DNA of 64,000 nt. Origin: Actinophytocola gossypii. Lineage in GTDB: Bacteria > Actinomycetota > Actinomycetes > Mycobacteriales > Pseudonocardiaceae. Positions 18,202-26,911 of the stretch are shown one piece after another. The notes below the pieces were generated by a model. It was not told the DNA's origin, did no database searches, and was given only the letters and a program-made list of their open reading frames with translations. Within the stretch, counting starts at the first letter, position 1, and each line of letters starts with the position of its first letter. A program made the position numbers and the translations under genes. The stretch is from contig NZ_JAFFZE010000006.1 in the NCBI RefSeq assembly GCF_025165815.1, positions 62,001 through 126,000 of the forward strand. The letters run 5' to 3'.

Positions 18202-18663
18202 TTAACGTGCGGTGTTGTGGCGGGAACGGCGGTAGGCGCTGATGACCGTGTACGCGGTAACAGTGACGGCTGCCGCAGCGAACAGCGCGGTAGCGGCGTT
18301 GAGGGGCCACGGTGTGACGGTCACCGTTCCCCCAGCTGGCCACACGCATTGAACGTTGACGGGATATTCGAAGAAGTACCCGCCGCTGAGATAGACGTTG
18401 TCGCCCAACTCTGGGCGATATTTCGCGCACAGGTCCTCTGCTTGGTTGGCCACGCCTGACCACAACGCGAACGTGTGCGAGTCGACTGCCCCGAGGAGCA
18501 GCCACGCCACCAACTCGACCTTCACTCCGCGCGAGCCACGTGAAGCGAAAGACAGGCGCTGCGCGGCGAGCCCGTGCACGACCTTGGCGAACACCAGCAG
18601 CGGGGTGCAGACCAGGAACATGAGGGCGATGTCGCTGGCGAACTCTTCCACGGTCCTGGTCAA
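18202..18663 (-). CDS. Hypothetical three-helix membrane protein
   Basis: About 153 residues from TTG 18663, which overlaps the stop (18660-18662) of the short frame before it. Hydrophobic helices: IALMFLVCTPLLVFAKVV (~12-29), VELVAWLLLGAVD (~48-60) and ALFAAAAVTVTAYTVIS (~126-142). The loop between helices 2 and 3 has two cysteines and would be exposed. Third-position G+C is lower than in neighbouring genes, and it sits next to a decayed gene and a tRNA, which suggests acquired DNA. No family recognised. The 230 bases between it and the lipoprotein gene show nothing convincing. Confidence 0.6.
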   Translation of the reverse strand: MTRTVEEFASDIALMFLVCTPLLVFAKVVHGLAAQRLSFASRGSRGVKVELVAWLLLGAVDSHTFALWSGVANQAEDLCAKYRPELGDNVYLSGGYFFEYPVNVQCVWPAGGTVTVTPWPLNAATALFAAAAVTVTAYTVISAYRRSRHNTAR

Positions 18664-19303
18664 TCCTCACTCAGGGCGCGGAGGCGTCGGTTCTCCTCCC
18701 TGCGAAGAGCATTGAGGATATCGGCGTACCCCTTGCAGAAGGCCCGCAGGTCTTCGCCGCGTCGACTGGCCACTGCGGCCAGGTTGGTGTCCGTCATGGT
18801 GTCGTAGCGGCTGTCGAAGAACCGGTTGACTCGCGTCAGGTGGCCGCCGCCGGCAGTACGTACTCGAACTGGGTTGCGACGTTCGCGCCGCCCCGAATCA
18901 TCATGCCGATGTGGTGGCGGTCTATGTCCTCGACGAGGTCATTGAGCATGAACGTGGTGATCACGTTCGTCTTCGCGATCCTCGACATGGCGTATTGGTA
19001 GCCGTTCTTGTTCGCGGGCTCGTCGCGGACCCATTCCCCGTAGAAAGTGATGAGATCGCCGCACCATCCGCCGAGGTCACCGGCACCCTTCAGCAGTAGG
19101 CATTTCGCGGTGGTGGCGTGGTTCCTTCGTCCACGTCTTTGAAGATCGTGCGCCACTGGAAGTCGTTGTACTTCGGGTAGCCCAGCCACTCCAAGGGTCA
19201 GTTTTGAGGCACGTGACGAGTCGTATCCGTTCGCCAGGTTATACACCTGACGCAAGTAGGAGAGGAACTCGTCCACACGGTCTAGGCCGACAGTCCGGTG
19301 CAC
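18660..19303 (-). pseudogene. Frameshifted remnant of an unidentified gene
   Basis: The best protein-like reading needs three frame changes. Frame A gives LDRVDEFLSYLRQVYNLANG from 19303. An extra C near 19196 shifts to WLGYPKYNDFQWRTIFKDVD. Near 19105 the frame returns to give LLLKGAGDLGGWCGDLITFY and VEDIDRHHIGMMIRGG down to 18838. A third frame then continues VNRFFDSRYDTMTDTNLAAV to 18660. The last part also contains a free-standing 45-codon frame (ATG 18797) overlapping the next gene's TTG. The family is not recognised. Base composition and the adjacent tRNA suggest a degraded acquired segment. Confidence 0.55.
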
Positions 19304-19457
19304 TTCAAGGGCCGTCTGTGAGGGAACGACCTAAACATGGGTGTCAGGTAAGGACCCGCCCCGCAGACCCGCAGTCTCGGCTCGTCGTGCTTCAGTTCGC
19401 ACGGGGACGACAAGCGCCAAGAGCTCGCAGTCAGGCAGCTAGTCAGGCATAGACGAA

Positions 19458-19494
19458 TCAGGCCCTGTCCACATCCTCTGTGAACAGGGCCTGA
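19458..19494 (-). terminator. Hairpin downstream of tRNA-Pro
   Basis: TCAGGCCCTGT (19458-19468) and ACAGGGCCTGA (19484-19494) form a perfect 11-bp stem with a 15-base loop, eight bases after the tRNA 3' end on the minus strand. TTCGTC follows. It is the likely tRNA terminator. Confidence 0.7.
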
Positions 19495-19499
19495 CCTGC

Positions 19500-19575
<76 letters not shown>

Positions 19576-19592
19576 GAGGTCCGAGCAGAAGT

Positions 19593-20558
19593 CTAGCCGA
19601 CGTCCGCGCCGGCTCCGAAGCGGGCGCCCTGTTTGCTGCTGTCGGCGCCGTTACCGCCGGTCGGGCGGGGTACGAGGGTCAGCAGGCTGGCCTCCGGCGG
19701 GCAGGCGAACCGGACCGGGGCGTACGGGGACGTGCCGAGGCCGGCCGACACGTGCAGCCACATGTGCGCGCCCCACCGGGACGCCCCGCGCGCCCGGGTC
19801 CGGTCCAGCTCGCAGTTCGTCACGATCGCGCCGTAGCCGGGGACGCGGAGCTGGCCGCCGTGGGTGTGGCCGGCCATGACCAGGTCGTAGCCGTCCTCGG
19901 CGAAGGCGTCCAGGACCCTGGGCTCGGGGGAGTGGGTCACGCCGAGGCGCAGCGCGGCCGACCGGTTGGGGCGGCCGGCGATGTCGGTGTACCGGTCGCG
20001 GTGCAGGTGCGGGTCGTCGACGCCGGCCATCGCGATCGGCTGGCCGGCGACGGTGACGAGCTGGCGGACGTGGGTGAGGTCGTGCCAGCCGCGTTCGACG
20101 AGGGCGGCGCGCAGGTCGCGCCAGGGGAGCGGGATGCCGTGGATCTTCCGCTTCGACTTCACCAGGTACCGCACGGGGTTCTTCGGGCGGGGCGCGTAGT
20201 AGTCGTTGCTGCCGAAGACGAACACGCCGGGGCGCTGGAGCAGCGGGCCGAGCGCGCGCAGCACAGCGGGCACGGCGTGCCGGTGGGCGAGGTTGTCACC
20301 GGTGTTGACGACCAGGTCGGGGTCGAGCTCGTCGAGCGCGGCGACCCAGCGCTGCTTGGACTTCTGCCCGGGCATCATGTGCAGGTCGGACAGGTGCAGC
20401 ACGCGCAGCGGCCGCGCCCCCTCGGCGAGCACCGGCAGCTCGGCCCGGCGCAGCGTCCAGCGGGTTCGTTCGATCCCGGCCGCGTACGCCACGGTGGCGG
20501 TGCCGACCGCGGTCGCGCCGAGTGCGGTTCGTCCGATGTTGCGCGCCATGTTGCCCAC
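19593..20558 (-). CDS. Membrane-associated metallophosphoesterase (Rv3683-like)
   Basis: About 321 residues. A short N-terminal helix is followed by the calcineurin-type signature: RVLHLSDLHMMPGQ (D-x-H, ~53), VNTGDNLAH (GD, ~85), FVFGSNDYY (GN-D/H, ~115) and MAGHTHGGQL (GHTH, ~232). Two metal ions and a phosphomonoester or diester substrate are expected; the natural substrate is unknown. GTG 20558 is preferred because a TAGGCT box (20565-20570) lies six bases away, implying a leaderless mRNA; ATG 20549 is the alternative. Confidence 0.88.
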   Translation of the reverse strand: MGNMARNIGRTALGATAVGTATVAYAAGIERTRWTLRRAELPVLAEGARPLRVLHLSDLHMMPGQKSKQRWVAALDELDPDLVVNTGDNLAHRHAVPAVLRALGPLLQRPGVFVFGSNDYYAPRPKNPVRYLVKSKRKIHGIPLPWRDLRAALVERGWHDLTHVRQLVTVAGQPIAMAGVDDPHLHRDRYTDIAGRPNRSAALRLGVTHSPEPRVLDAFAEDGYDLVMAGHTHGGQLRVPGYGAIVTNCELDRTRARGASRWGAHMWLHVSAGLGTSPYAPVRFACPPEASLLTLVPRPTGGNGADSSKQGARFGAGADVG

Positions 20559-20564
20559 ATACCG

Positions 20565-20591
20565 AGCCTAGATGACCGCCCACAGTAGGGT
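20565..20591. promoter_or_regulatory. Divergent leaderless promoters
   Basis: Minus strand: TAGGCT (20565-20570) lies six bases before GTG 20558 of the phosphoesterase gene. Plus strand: TAGGGT (20586-20591) lies seven bases before ATG 20599 of the GatB/YqeY gene. Only 40 bases separate the two starts, so the promoters are back to back and both mRNAs should lack 5' leaders. Confidence 0.5.
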
Positions 20592-20598
20592 TCGGGCC

Positions 20599-21069
20599 AT
20601 GGCTGAGCTCAAGGCACGGTTGCGGGCCGACCTCGCGGAGGCGATCAAGAACCGGGAGTCCGTCCGCATGGCGTCCCTGCGGATGGCGCTGTCCGCGGTG
20701 ACCACCGAGGAAGTCGCCGGCGACGCGGCGCGCGAGCTGTCCGACGCCGAGGTACAGCGGGTGCTGACCCGCGAGGTGAAGAAGCGCCGCGAGGCCGCCG
20801 AGGCGTTCGCCGGCGCCGGCCGCGCCGAGCAGGCCAAGGCGGAGCAGGACGAGGCCGCGGTCCTCGAGGCCTACCTGCCGACCCAACTCACCGACGACGA
20901 GCTGGAGACCCTGGTCGCGGAGGCCGTAGCCGAGGTCACCGAGCAGCTCGGCGACGCGCCCGGCCAGCGGCAGATGGGCCAGGTCATGAAGGCCGCGAAC
21001 GCGAAAGTCGCCGGCCGCGCCGAGGGCGGCCGGGTCGCGGCGGCCGTACGCGCCAGACTGACCGGCTGA
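20599..21069 (+). CDS. GatB/YqeY domain protein
   Basis: 156 residues, the usual size. Starts MAELKARLRADLAEAIKNRE and has the family's KKRREAAEAFAGAGR (~65) and YLPTQLTDDEL (~97) motifs. The C-terminal half forms the small helical domain shared with the tail of GatB, which binds tRNA in amidotransferase. The stand-alone protein is widespread but its role is not settled. Divergent from the metallophosphoesterase gene. Confidence 0.9.
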   Translation: MAELKARLRADLAEAIKNRESVRMASLRMALSAVTTEEVAGDAARELSDAEVQRVLTREVKKRREAAEAFAGAGRAEQAKAEQDEAAVLEAYLPTQLTDDELETLVAEAVAEVTEQLGDAPGQRQMGQVMKAANAKVAGRAEGGRVAAAVRARLTG

Positions 21070-21195
21070 GCAACTCCCGAAACCGCACCGGCAGCACCCG
21101 GCCAACCCCAGTACACATCCCCACCCGATCCCGGGGGCCGGCCCCGAGCCCAGTCTACAAGGGGTAGTGCCTGGTCAGCGGGGTCGTGGCGGGTC

Positions 21196-21204
21196 TGTGG
21201 ACAA
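21196..21204 (-). other. Isolated perfect DnaA box
   Basis: TGTGGACAA is the complement of the actinomycete DnaA box TTGTCCACA. It lies in the 217-base gap between the GatB/YqeY gene and the ponA2 terminator. Apart from the box and the terminator the gap shows nothing further. Confidence 0.3.
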
Positions 21205-21241
21205 GTCGTCGCGCGAATGTACCGGTGCGTTGGTCCGCCTT

Positions 21242-21281
21242 CGCCGGGCGGCGCTCCACGGCTGTGGGGCGCCGCCCGGCG
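21242..21281 (-). terminator. Terminator of ponA2
   Basis: CGCCGGGCGGCGC (21242-21254) and GCGCCGCCCGGCG (21269-21281) form a perfect 13-bp stem just downstream of the ponA2 stop. No T-run follows, as usual for actinobacterial hairpin terminators. Confidence 0.75.
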
Positions 21282-21286
21282 GGAGG

Positions 21287-23872
21287 TCACGGAGGCGTGC
21301 CGGGGCCTTCCTCGCCGTCCGGTGGTCGGCCGTCGCCGCCTCCGCCTCCTCCGCCGCCGGGTCCGCCGCCGTTGCCGCCTCCGTTGCCGCCGCCTCCGTC
21401 GTTGTTGCCGCCTCCGTTGTCGCCGTCGCCGCCGTTGCCGCCGTCACCCTCCGGGGGCAGGCTCGGCTCGTCCTGCTCGGTCTGCGGGGGCGGCACGTAG
21501 CCGGTGCTGATCAGGATCGTGATGGTCTCGCCCTTGAGCGCGTTGCCGCGCGGGGACTGGCTGACCACGGTGCCCTGCTGCTGGGAGGAGTTGATCTCCT
21601 CGGCGACCACCTTGTAGCCGGCCTCCTCCAGCTCGGCGGTGGCGTCCTCCTCGCTGTCCCCGACCACGTTCGGCACCCGGTTCTCCGCGCCGCCGTCGAC
21701 GTAGCGCGGGGTGGTCGGCGGCAGCGGCAGCACCCGCGCGCCCTCGTGGATCGGCTTCATCGCCTCGAACCACGTTCTGGCCGGGATCCTGCCGCCGAAG
21801 ATGTTGCCGTTCTCCCCGCACAGGGTCGGCGGGTCGGAGTCGCAGATGCCCTCCGGTGAACGGCCGTCGTTGAACGTCAGGACGGCCGCGGACAGCTGCG
21901 GGGTCGCGCCGACGAAGCCGGCCGAGCGGTGCTGCTGGGTCGTGCCGGTCTTGCCCAGCATCGGCCGGGTCCAGTCGTACTGGGACGCGGCGTTGGCCGC
22001 GGTCCCCCCGGGGTGGTGGTCGTCGCTGAGGCCGTGCACCAGGGTGTTCGCCAGGCCCGGGTCGACGGCCTGCTCGCACGGCTGCTCGTTGATGTCGACC
22101 TTGTTGCCGTTGCGGTCCAGCACCTCGACCAGCGGCGTCGGCGGGCACCACACGCCGCCGCTCATCAGCGTGGCGCCGACGTTGGCCAGCTCCAGCGTGG
22201 ACAGCGGCGACGGGCCGAGGGTGAACGACGCGTTGCCGGGCCGGTTCGGACCCTTGGCGCGGAAGAACTCGGTCTGGCTGACCTGGTTCTCGTGCATCTC
22301 TGCGTCCGGGTTCGGGGTGTTGCCGGACATGTTCGTCGCCATGCTCTTGCGCAGGCCCAGCCGGCTCGCCATCTCGACGATCGGGGTCATGCCGACCCGC
22401 TCCTCGAGGATCACGAAGCCGGTGTTCGGCGAGGTCTTCAGCCCCTCGCGCAGCGTCATCTGCGACGGGTAGTCGTCGTTGGCGTTGCTCAGGCAGTACC
22501 AGGTCGTGTCGCCGTCGATCGGGTCGGAGGTCTGCGGGCAGTTCTCCGGGTTGCCGCCGGTGAACACGTTCGACACGTGCCGCGACGGCGTATCGATCAC
22601 GTTGTTGATGCCGCCGCCCTTCTCCAGGAAGGCGGCCGAGGTGAAGATCTTGTAGATGGATCCGGCGCCGAACTTGTTCTCCACGTCGTACGGGTAGCCG
22701 AGCGTGGTCTGGCCGGCGTCGGCGTTCAGGCCGTAGTCGCGGTTGGACACCAGCGCGACGACCTCGTGCCGCTCCTTGCCGGGGCGCACGATCGCCATCG
22801 AGTTGTTGATGCCGTCGGTGGTCTTGGGCACCTGGTTCTCCGCCGCCTGCTTGGCCAGGCGGGTGGCGCGGGCGTCGAAGCTCGTCTTGATCGTGTAGCC
22901 GCCGGCGTAGAGCTGGTCCTCGGTGAACCCGATCTCCAGCAGGTACTCGAGGACGAACTGGCAGTAGAAGCCGTACTCGGGGCCGGCGCCGGTGCAGTTC
23001 GACGCGGGCTTCACCGGCTCGGGCAGCACGCCGAGCGGCTGCTTCTTGGCCTCCTCGCCGGCGGCCTCGGTGATGCTCTTCGTGCCCACCATCGTGTCGA
23101 TCACCAGGTTGCGCCGGCGCAGCGACTCCTCCGGGTTCGACCACGGGCTGTACAGGTACGGGTTGTTGACCATGCCGGCGAGCAGCGCGGCCTGCGGGAT
23201 GGTCAGCTTGTCGGCGGTGGTGTCGAAGTACGCGCGGGCGGCGGCGCCGACGCCGAAGATCCGGTCGGTGAACTCGACGACGTTGAGGTAGCCGGCGAGG
23301 ATCTCGTCCTTGCTCATCGTCTGCTCGAGCTGGACCGCCAGCCGCGCCTCGCGGAGCTTGCGGGTGATGGTCTGCTCCTGGGCCCGCTCGCGCTGGATCT
23401 TCTTCGCCGGGTCCGGCTCCTCCCCGACCTGGTCGCGGTAGACGACGTTGATCAGGTAGTTCTTCACGTACTGCTGGGTGAGCGTGGACGCGCCCTGGGT
23501 GTCCTCGCTGGTCTGGTTGCTGATCGCGGCGCGCAGGGTGCCCTGCCAGTCGACGCCGTGGTGCTCGAAGAACCGCCGGTCCTCCACCGAGATCAGCGCG
23601 GCCTTCATCTCCGGCGAGATCTGGTCCGCGGTCAGCGGAAGGCGGTACTGGTCGTACAGGTACGCGATCGGTTTGCCCTTGGAGTCGGTGATGCTGGTGA
23701 CCATCGGGGCAGGTGTCGACACCAACTCGGCCGACACGCTGTCGATCGTGTCGCTCGCCCGGTTGGACACCACCCCCAATGCCCCGACCACCGGGAACAG
23801 CATGCCGGCCATGAGCACGCCGGCGAGGAGGCAAAGACCGAGAAGTTTCAGCAGACCGTCTCCCACTCGCAC
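21287..23872 (-). CDS. ponA2: Bifunctional class A penicillin-binding protein with PASTA domain
   Basis: 861 residues. One N-terminal membrane helix (~8-35) is followed by a glycosyltransferase-51 domain (VEDRRFFEHHGVD ~96, TLTQQYVKN ~127). The transpeptidase domain has catalytic Ser in GSIYK (~405), SNAN (~455) and KTGTT (~640). A single PASTA domain follows (~705-775: VPNVVGDSEEDATAELEEAG). The last ~75 residues are Gly/Asp/Pro-rich low complexity. It polymerises and cross-links peptidoglycan. Position between the Rv3683-like gene and whiB matches M. tuberculosis ponA2 (Rv3682). Confidence 0.95.
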   Translation of the reverse strand: MRVGDGLLKLLGLCLLAGVLMAGMLFPVVGALGVVSNRASDTIDSVSAELVSTPAPMVTSITDSKGKPIAYLYDQYRLPLTADQISPEMKAALISVEDRRFFEHHGVDWQGTLRAAISNQTSEDTQGASTLTQQYVKNYLINVVYRDQVGEEPDPAKKIQRERAQEQTITRKLREARLAVQLEQTMSKDEILAGYLNVVEFTDRIFGVGAAARAYFDTTADKLTIPQAALLAGMVNNPYLYSPWSNPEESLRRRNLVIDTMVGTKSITEAAGEEAKKQPLGVLPEPVKPASNCTGAGPEYGFYCQFVLEYLLEIGFTEDQLYAGGYTIKTSFDARATRLAKQAAENQVPKTTDGINNSMAIVRPGKERHEVVALVSNRDYGLNADAGQTTLGYPYDVENKFGAGSIYKIFTSAAFLEKGGGINNVIDTPSRHVSNVFTGGNPENCPQTSDPIDGDTTWYCLSNANDDYPSQMTLREGLKTSPNTGFVILEERVGMTPIVEMASRLGLRKSMATNMSGNTPNPDAEMHENQVSQTEFFRAKGPNRPGNASFTLGPSPLSTLELANVGATLMSGGVWCPPTPLVEVLDRNGNKVDINEQPCEQAVDPGLANTLVHGLSDDHHPGGTAANAASQYDWTRPMLGKTGTTQQHRSAGFVGATPQLSAAVLTFNDGRSPEGICDSDPPTLCGENGNIFGGRIPARTWFEAMKPIHEGARVLPLPPTTPRYVDGGAENRVPNVVGDSEEDATAELEEAGYKVVAEEINSSQQQGTVVSQSPRGNALKGETITILISTGYVPPPQTEQDEPSLPPEGDGGNGGDGDNGGGNNDGGGGNGGGNGGGPGGGGGGGGDGRPPDGEEGPGTPP

Positions 23873-23907
23873 GCGAACCAGCCTACGCGGGGTGGAATCA
23901 AGCCTCC

Positions 23908-23990
23908 GTTACCCAACCGAGTTATTGACAGTTGGTAACAGCTGCGGACCCCGTCACCCGGATGGGAACCGAGAAGCTCTAGAGTCCGTC
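23908..23990. promoter_or_regulatory. Regulatory region between ponA2 and whiB
   Basis: The 250-base gap between the divergent genes holds an imperfect inverted repeat, GTTACCCAAC (23908-23917) and GTTGGTAAC (23931-23939), and a TTGACA at 23926-23931. Further on, GGGAAC (23964-23969) and CGTC (23987-23990), 17 bases apart, resemble an ECF (SigR/SigH-type) promoter directed at whiB. A start there would give a ~120-base leader for whiB. None of these sites is proven. Confidence 0.35.
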
Positions 23991-24122
23991 AACGTCTCAA
24001 CGACAGAAGCCGACGACAGGGCACCAGCCAGGTGGTCGGCACCCCGGTGGGTACGAGGTGGAAGGCACCTTCGAGGGGAACCGGGGTGATGGGTCGCGAC
24101 GACGCTTTTAGGGGCGGGGGTT

Positions 24123-24428
24123 ATGTATATCGAGCAGGCGGACTGGCGAGTCAACGCGTCATGCCGCGAACAGGACCCGGACGGATTGTTCGTTCGGGGC
24201 AAGGAACAGCGCAAGGCCAAGCTGGTGTGCATCGCGTGTCCGGTGCGCATGGAGTGTCTGGCCGAGGCGTTGGACAACCGGATCGAGTTCGGTGTCTGGG
24301 GTGGCATGACGGAGCGTGAGCGCCGTGCACTGCTGCGCCGTCGCCCGGACGTGTCGTCCTGGCTGGAGCTGCTCCAGTCGGCCCGGCGTCGGCACTCCGA
24401 CGCCGACGAGGACGTCCGGGTCGGCTGA
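24123..24428 (+). CDS. whiB4: WhiB family iron-sulfur regulator (WhiB4-like)
   Basis: 101 residues with GGGGCGGGGG upstream of the ATG. The four cluster ligands are Cys14, Cys36, Cys39 and Cys45 (C-x2-C-x5-C), followed by the GVWGG turn (57-61) and an Arg-rich C-terminus (ERERRALLRRR) for DNA binding. WhiB4 senses O2 and NO through its 4Fe-4S cluster in mycobacteria. Divergent from ponA2 and convergent on the ArsA-like genes, exactly as Rv3681c; the name rests on this synteny. Confidence 0.92.
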   Translation: MYIEQADWRVNASCREQDPDGLFVRGKEQRKAKLVCIACPVRMECLAEALDNRIEFGVWGGMTERERRALLRRRPDVSSWLELLQSARRRHSDADEDVRVG

Positions 24429-24436
24429 GTTCGGGG

Positions 24437-25555
24437 TCAGATCCCGGCCAGCCGGTCGCCGATCGTGCGCAGACCCACGAGGTCGTGCACGTCGGAGGGC
24501 ATGGCCGGGACGTCGACCACCGGCACCGACGGGTGCGCCTTGGTGAATCGGGCGAGCAGCCGGCGTTCCCGCTCGCACACGGCCACCCGGTCGGCGTGCA
24601 GCCGCAGCACGGCCGACGCCAGCGGCGCCTCGCCGCTCTCGTCGAGCCGGTCGGCGGCCGCGGTCGCCTTCGACGCGGACAGCCCGGCAAGCACCGGGTG
24701 CGTCCGGTTGATCACGAGCCCGGACAGCGGCATCTGCTCGCCGGCCAGCCGCTCCACGAAGTAGCTGGCCTCGCGCAGCGCGTCCGGCTCCGGCGAGGCG
24801 ACCACGACGAACGCGGTGCCCTCCGACCGCAGCAGCTCGTAGGTCCTGCGCGCCCGGGCCTTGAACCCGCCGAACATGGAGTCGAACGCCTGCACGAACG
24901 CGGACGCGTCGGCCAGCAGCTGCCCACCCACGATCGTGGACACCGCCTTGGTGAACATCGTGACCCCGGCACCGACGACCTTGCGCAGCCCCCACCCACC
25001 GGTGCGGGCCGGCCCGGACAACAGCCGGATGATCCGCCCGTCCAGCGCGGTCGACATCCGCTGCGGCGCGTCCAGGAAGTCCAGCGCCGACCTCGACGGC
25101 GGCGTGTCCACGACGATCAGGTCCCAACGGCCCTCGCCGGCGAGCTGGCCGAGCTTCTCCATCGCCATGTACTCCTGCGTGCCGGAGAACGACGTGGAGA
25201 TCGTCTTGTAGAAGGGGTTGGCGAGCACCTCCTGGGCGCGCTTCTCGCCGGCGTGCGCGAGCACCATGTCGTCGAAGGTGCGGCGCATGTCCAGCATCAT
25301 CGCGGAGAGCTGCCCGTCGGGCTCGAAACCGTCGACCTCGACCTCACGCGGCGTGTTCCCCAGTTCGCGCAGGCCGAGCGCCTGGGCGAGCCGCCGGGCC
25401 GGGTCGATGGTGAGCACGACGGTCTTGCGCCCGCGCTCGGCGGCCCGCAGCGCGACGGCGGCGGCCGTGGTGGTCTTGCCGACCCCGCCGGAGCCGCAGC
25501 ACACGATGACCCGCATGTCCGGGTTGTCGATCAGCGCGTCGATGTCCAGTGTCAT
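24437..25555 (-). CDS. ArsA/Get3-like anion-transporting ATPase (Rv3680-like)
   Basis: 372 residues. A deviant Walker A CCGSGGVGKTTTAAA (~20-33) and a switch region LIVVDTPPSRSALDFLDAP (~145-163) place it in the ArsA/Get3 group of SIMIBI ATPases. The long insert between the two (ANPFYKTISTSFSGTQEYMAM) matches the mycobacterial protein. No ArsB pump or metal-binding cysteine set is nearby, so arsenite export is unlikely. ATG overlaps the stop of the partner gene (ATGA); the two products probably form a heterocomplex, as reported for Rv3679-Rv3680. Confidence 0.88.
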   Translation of the reverse strand: MTLDIDALIDNPDMRVIVCCGSGGVGKTTTAAAVALRAAERGRKTVVLTIDPARRLAQALGLRELGNTPREVEVDGFEPDGQLSAMMLDMRRTFDDMVLAHAGEKRAQEVLANPFYKTISTSFSGTQEYMAMEKLGQLAGEGRWDLIVVDTPPSRSALDFLDAPQRMSTALDGRIIRLLSGPARTGGWGLRKVVGAGVTMFTKAVSTIVGGQLLADASAFVQAFDSMFGGFKARARRTYELLRSEGTAFVVVASPEPDALREASYFVERLAGEQMPLSGLVINRTHPVLAGLSASKATAAADRLDESGEAPLASAVLRLHADRVAVCERERRLLARFTKAHPSVPVVDVPAMPSDVHDLVGLRTIGDRLAGI

Positions 25556-26541
25556 CGGACCCCCTGCTCGACCAGGTCCTCGGCGAGCTCGTAGAGGGCC
25601 GTGGTGTCGATGCCCCCGATGACCTCGGGCAGTTCGAGGGCCGGCAGGTCGACCTCGGCGAGCCGCTCCCGGGCGCGCTGCTCGGCGAGCACCCGCACCG
25701 CGTGCTCGACGGTCTCCTCGACCAGCCCGTCGAGGTCCGCCGGCGCGAGGTCGAGACCGGCGCTGGCCAGGCCGGCGCGCACCCGCGACGCGTCCACCCG
25801 CCCGCCCGCTGCCGGCGTCACCGACCGAGCCGGCAGCCGAGGCGGCCGGACCCGGTTCACGAAGACCGCCCCGGGCCGCAGCTCGGCGGCGGCGAGTTCG
25901 GTGACGGCCTCGATGGTCTCCCGGACCGGCATCTCCTCCAGCAGGGTGACGAGGTGGACGGCGGTGTCCTGGGAGTGCAGCAGGCGGACGACGCCGTCGC
26001 TCTGGCCCTTGATCGGCCCGACCTTGGCGAGGTCGGCCATGGCCTTGGTGACGTCGAGGAACTTGACGATCCGCCCGGTCGGCGGGGCGTCGAGCACGAC
26101 CGCGTCGTAGGCGTGTCGGCCCTTGCCGTCCGTCCGCCCGACGGTCTCCTTGACCTTCCCGGTGAGCAGGACGTCCCGCAGCCCGGGCGCGAGGGTGGTG
26201 GCGAACTCGATGGCCCCCATCCGCCGCAGGGTGCGGCCGGCGATCCCGAGGTTGTAGAACATCGCGAAGTACTCGAGGAGCGCCGCCTCCGCGTCCACGT
26301 GCAGCGCCCGGACCTCACCGCCACCCGGCGCCGAGGCGATCCGCCGCTCCTCGTAGGGCAGGGGAGCGGTGTCGAAGAGCTGCGCGATCCCCTGCCGCCC
26401 CTCGACCTCGACCAGCAGGACTCGGCGCCCGCCGGTGGCGAGCGCCAACGCCAGCGCGGCCGCGACGGTGGTCTTGCCGGTGCCGCCCTTGCCGGTGACC
26501 ACGTGCAGCCGCGCCCGGGATACCTGCTGGGTCCAGCTCAC
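25552..26541 (-). CDS. ArsA/Get3-like ATPase, partner subunit (Rv3679-like)
   Basis: 329 residues. Canonical deviant Walker A VVTGKGGTGKTTVAAAL (~14-30) and Walker B-like YDAVVLDAPPTGRIVKFLD (~143-161). It is upstream of, and translationally coupled to, the second ATPase. The signature lysine (GKGGTGKT) is present here, while the partner has GSGGVGKT, so the two active sites may be asymmetric (inference). In M. tuberculosis the pair has been linked to envelope stress and glycerol metabolism. Confidence 0.88.
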   Translation of the reverse strand: MSWTQQVSRARLHVVTGKGGTGKTTVAAALALALATGGRRVLLVEVEGRQGIAQLFDTAPLPYEERRIASAPGGGEVRALHVDAEAALLEYFAMFYNLGIAGRTLRRMGAIEFATTLAPGLRDVLLTGKVKETVGRTDGKGRHAYDAVVLDAPPTGRIVKFLDVTKAMADLAKVGPIKGQSDGVVRLLHSQDTAVHLVTLLEEMPVRETIEAVTELAAAELRPGAVFVNRVRPPRLPARSVTPAAGGRVDASRVRAGLASAGLDLAPADLDGLVEETVEHAVRVLAEQRARERLAEVDLPALELPEVIGGIDTTALYELAEDLVEQGVR

Positions 26542-26587
26542 AACTCCAGAGTAAGTGGACAGTTCGGGCAGGTGCCGGACAGGCGGG

Positions 26588-26839
26588 TCAACTAGCGAGC
26601 AGCATCACGCCGACCACGGCCGCCACCCCGCCGGCCACACTCCAGGCCACGGCGGGCGAGAAGACGGTCAACGTGAGCACACAGAGCACGACGAGGATCG
26701 TGAACGCGATCGTTCCGTTCACGGCGACCTGCCCCCCGGTGGCACCGCGCCGGTCCCGGGTACGGGCCATGGTCAACAACACCAGCACGATCCCGCCCGC
26801 ACCGAGCAGCACGGCCGCGAGCACCCGCCACGTCTCCAC
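26588..26839 (-). CDS. Small two-helix membrane protein
   Basis: About 83 residues from GTG 26839; an upstream in-frame start would add an unlikely Pro/Cys-rich segment. Helix 1 is VLAAVLLGAGGIVLVLLTMA, then a short basic loop (RTRDRRGATGG), then a long hydrophobic stretch to the C-terminus (TIAFTILVVLCVLTL and VAGGVAAVVGVML). No family recognised. Divergent from the DUF4177 gene 72 bases away. Confidence 0.65.
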   Translation of the reverse strand: METWRVLAAVLLGAGGIVLVLLTMARTRDRRGATGGQVAVNGTIAFTILVVLCVLTLTVFSPAVAWSVAGGVAAVVGVMLLAS

Positions 26840-26911
26840 ACGATCACCGTATCCGGCGCACGGGGGAACCTGGGGCACGCGCGGGCGCCGGGCCGGTTAC
26901 AGTCCCGGGTC

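Noticed and set aside
21929-23938. A 669-codon open frame antisense to ponA2
   Set aside because: Same shadow effect: low-complexity Val/Leu/Arg composition and no conserved motif, while ponA2 is fully supported.
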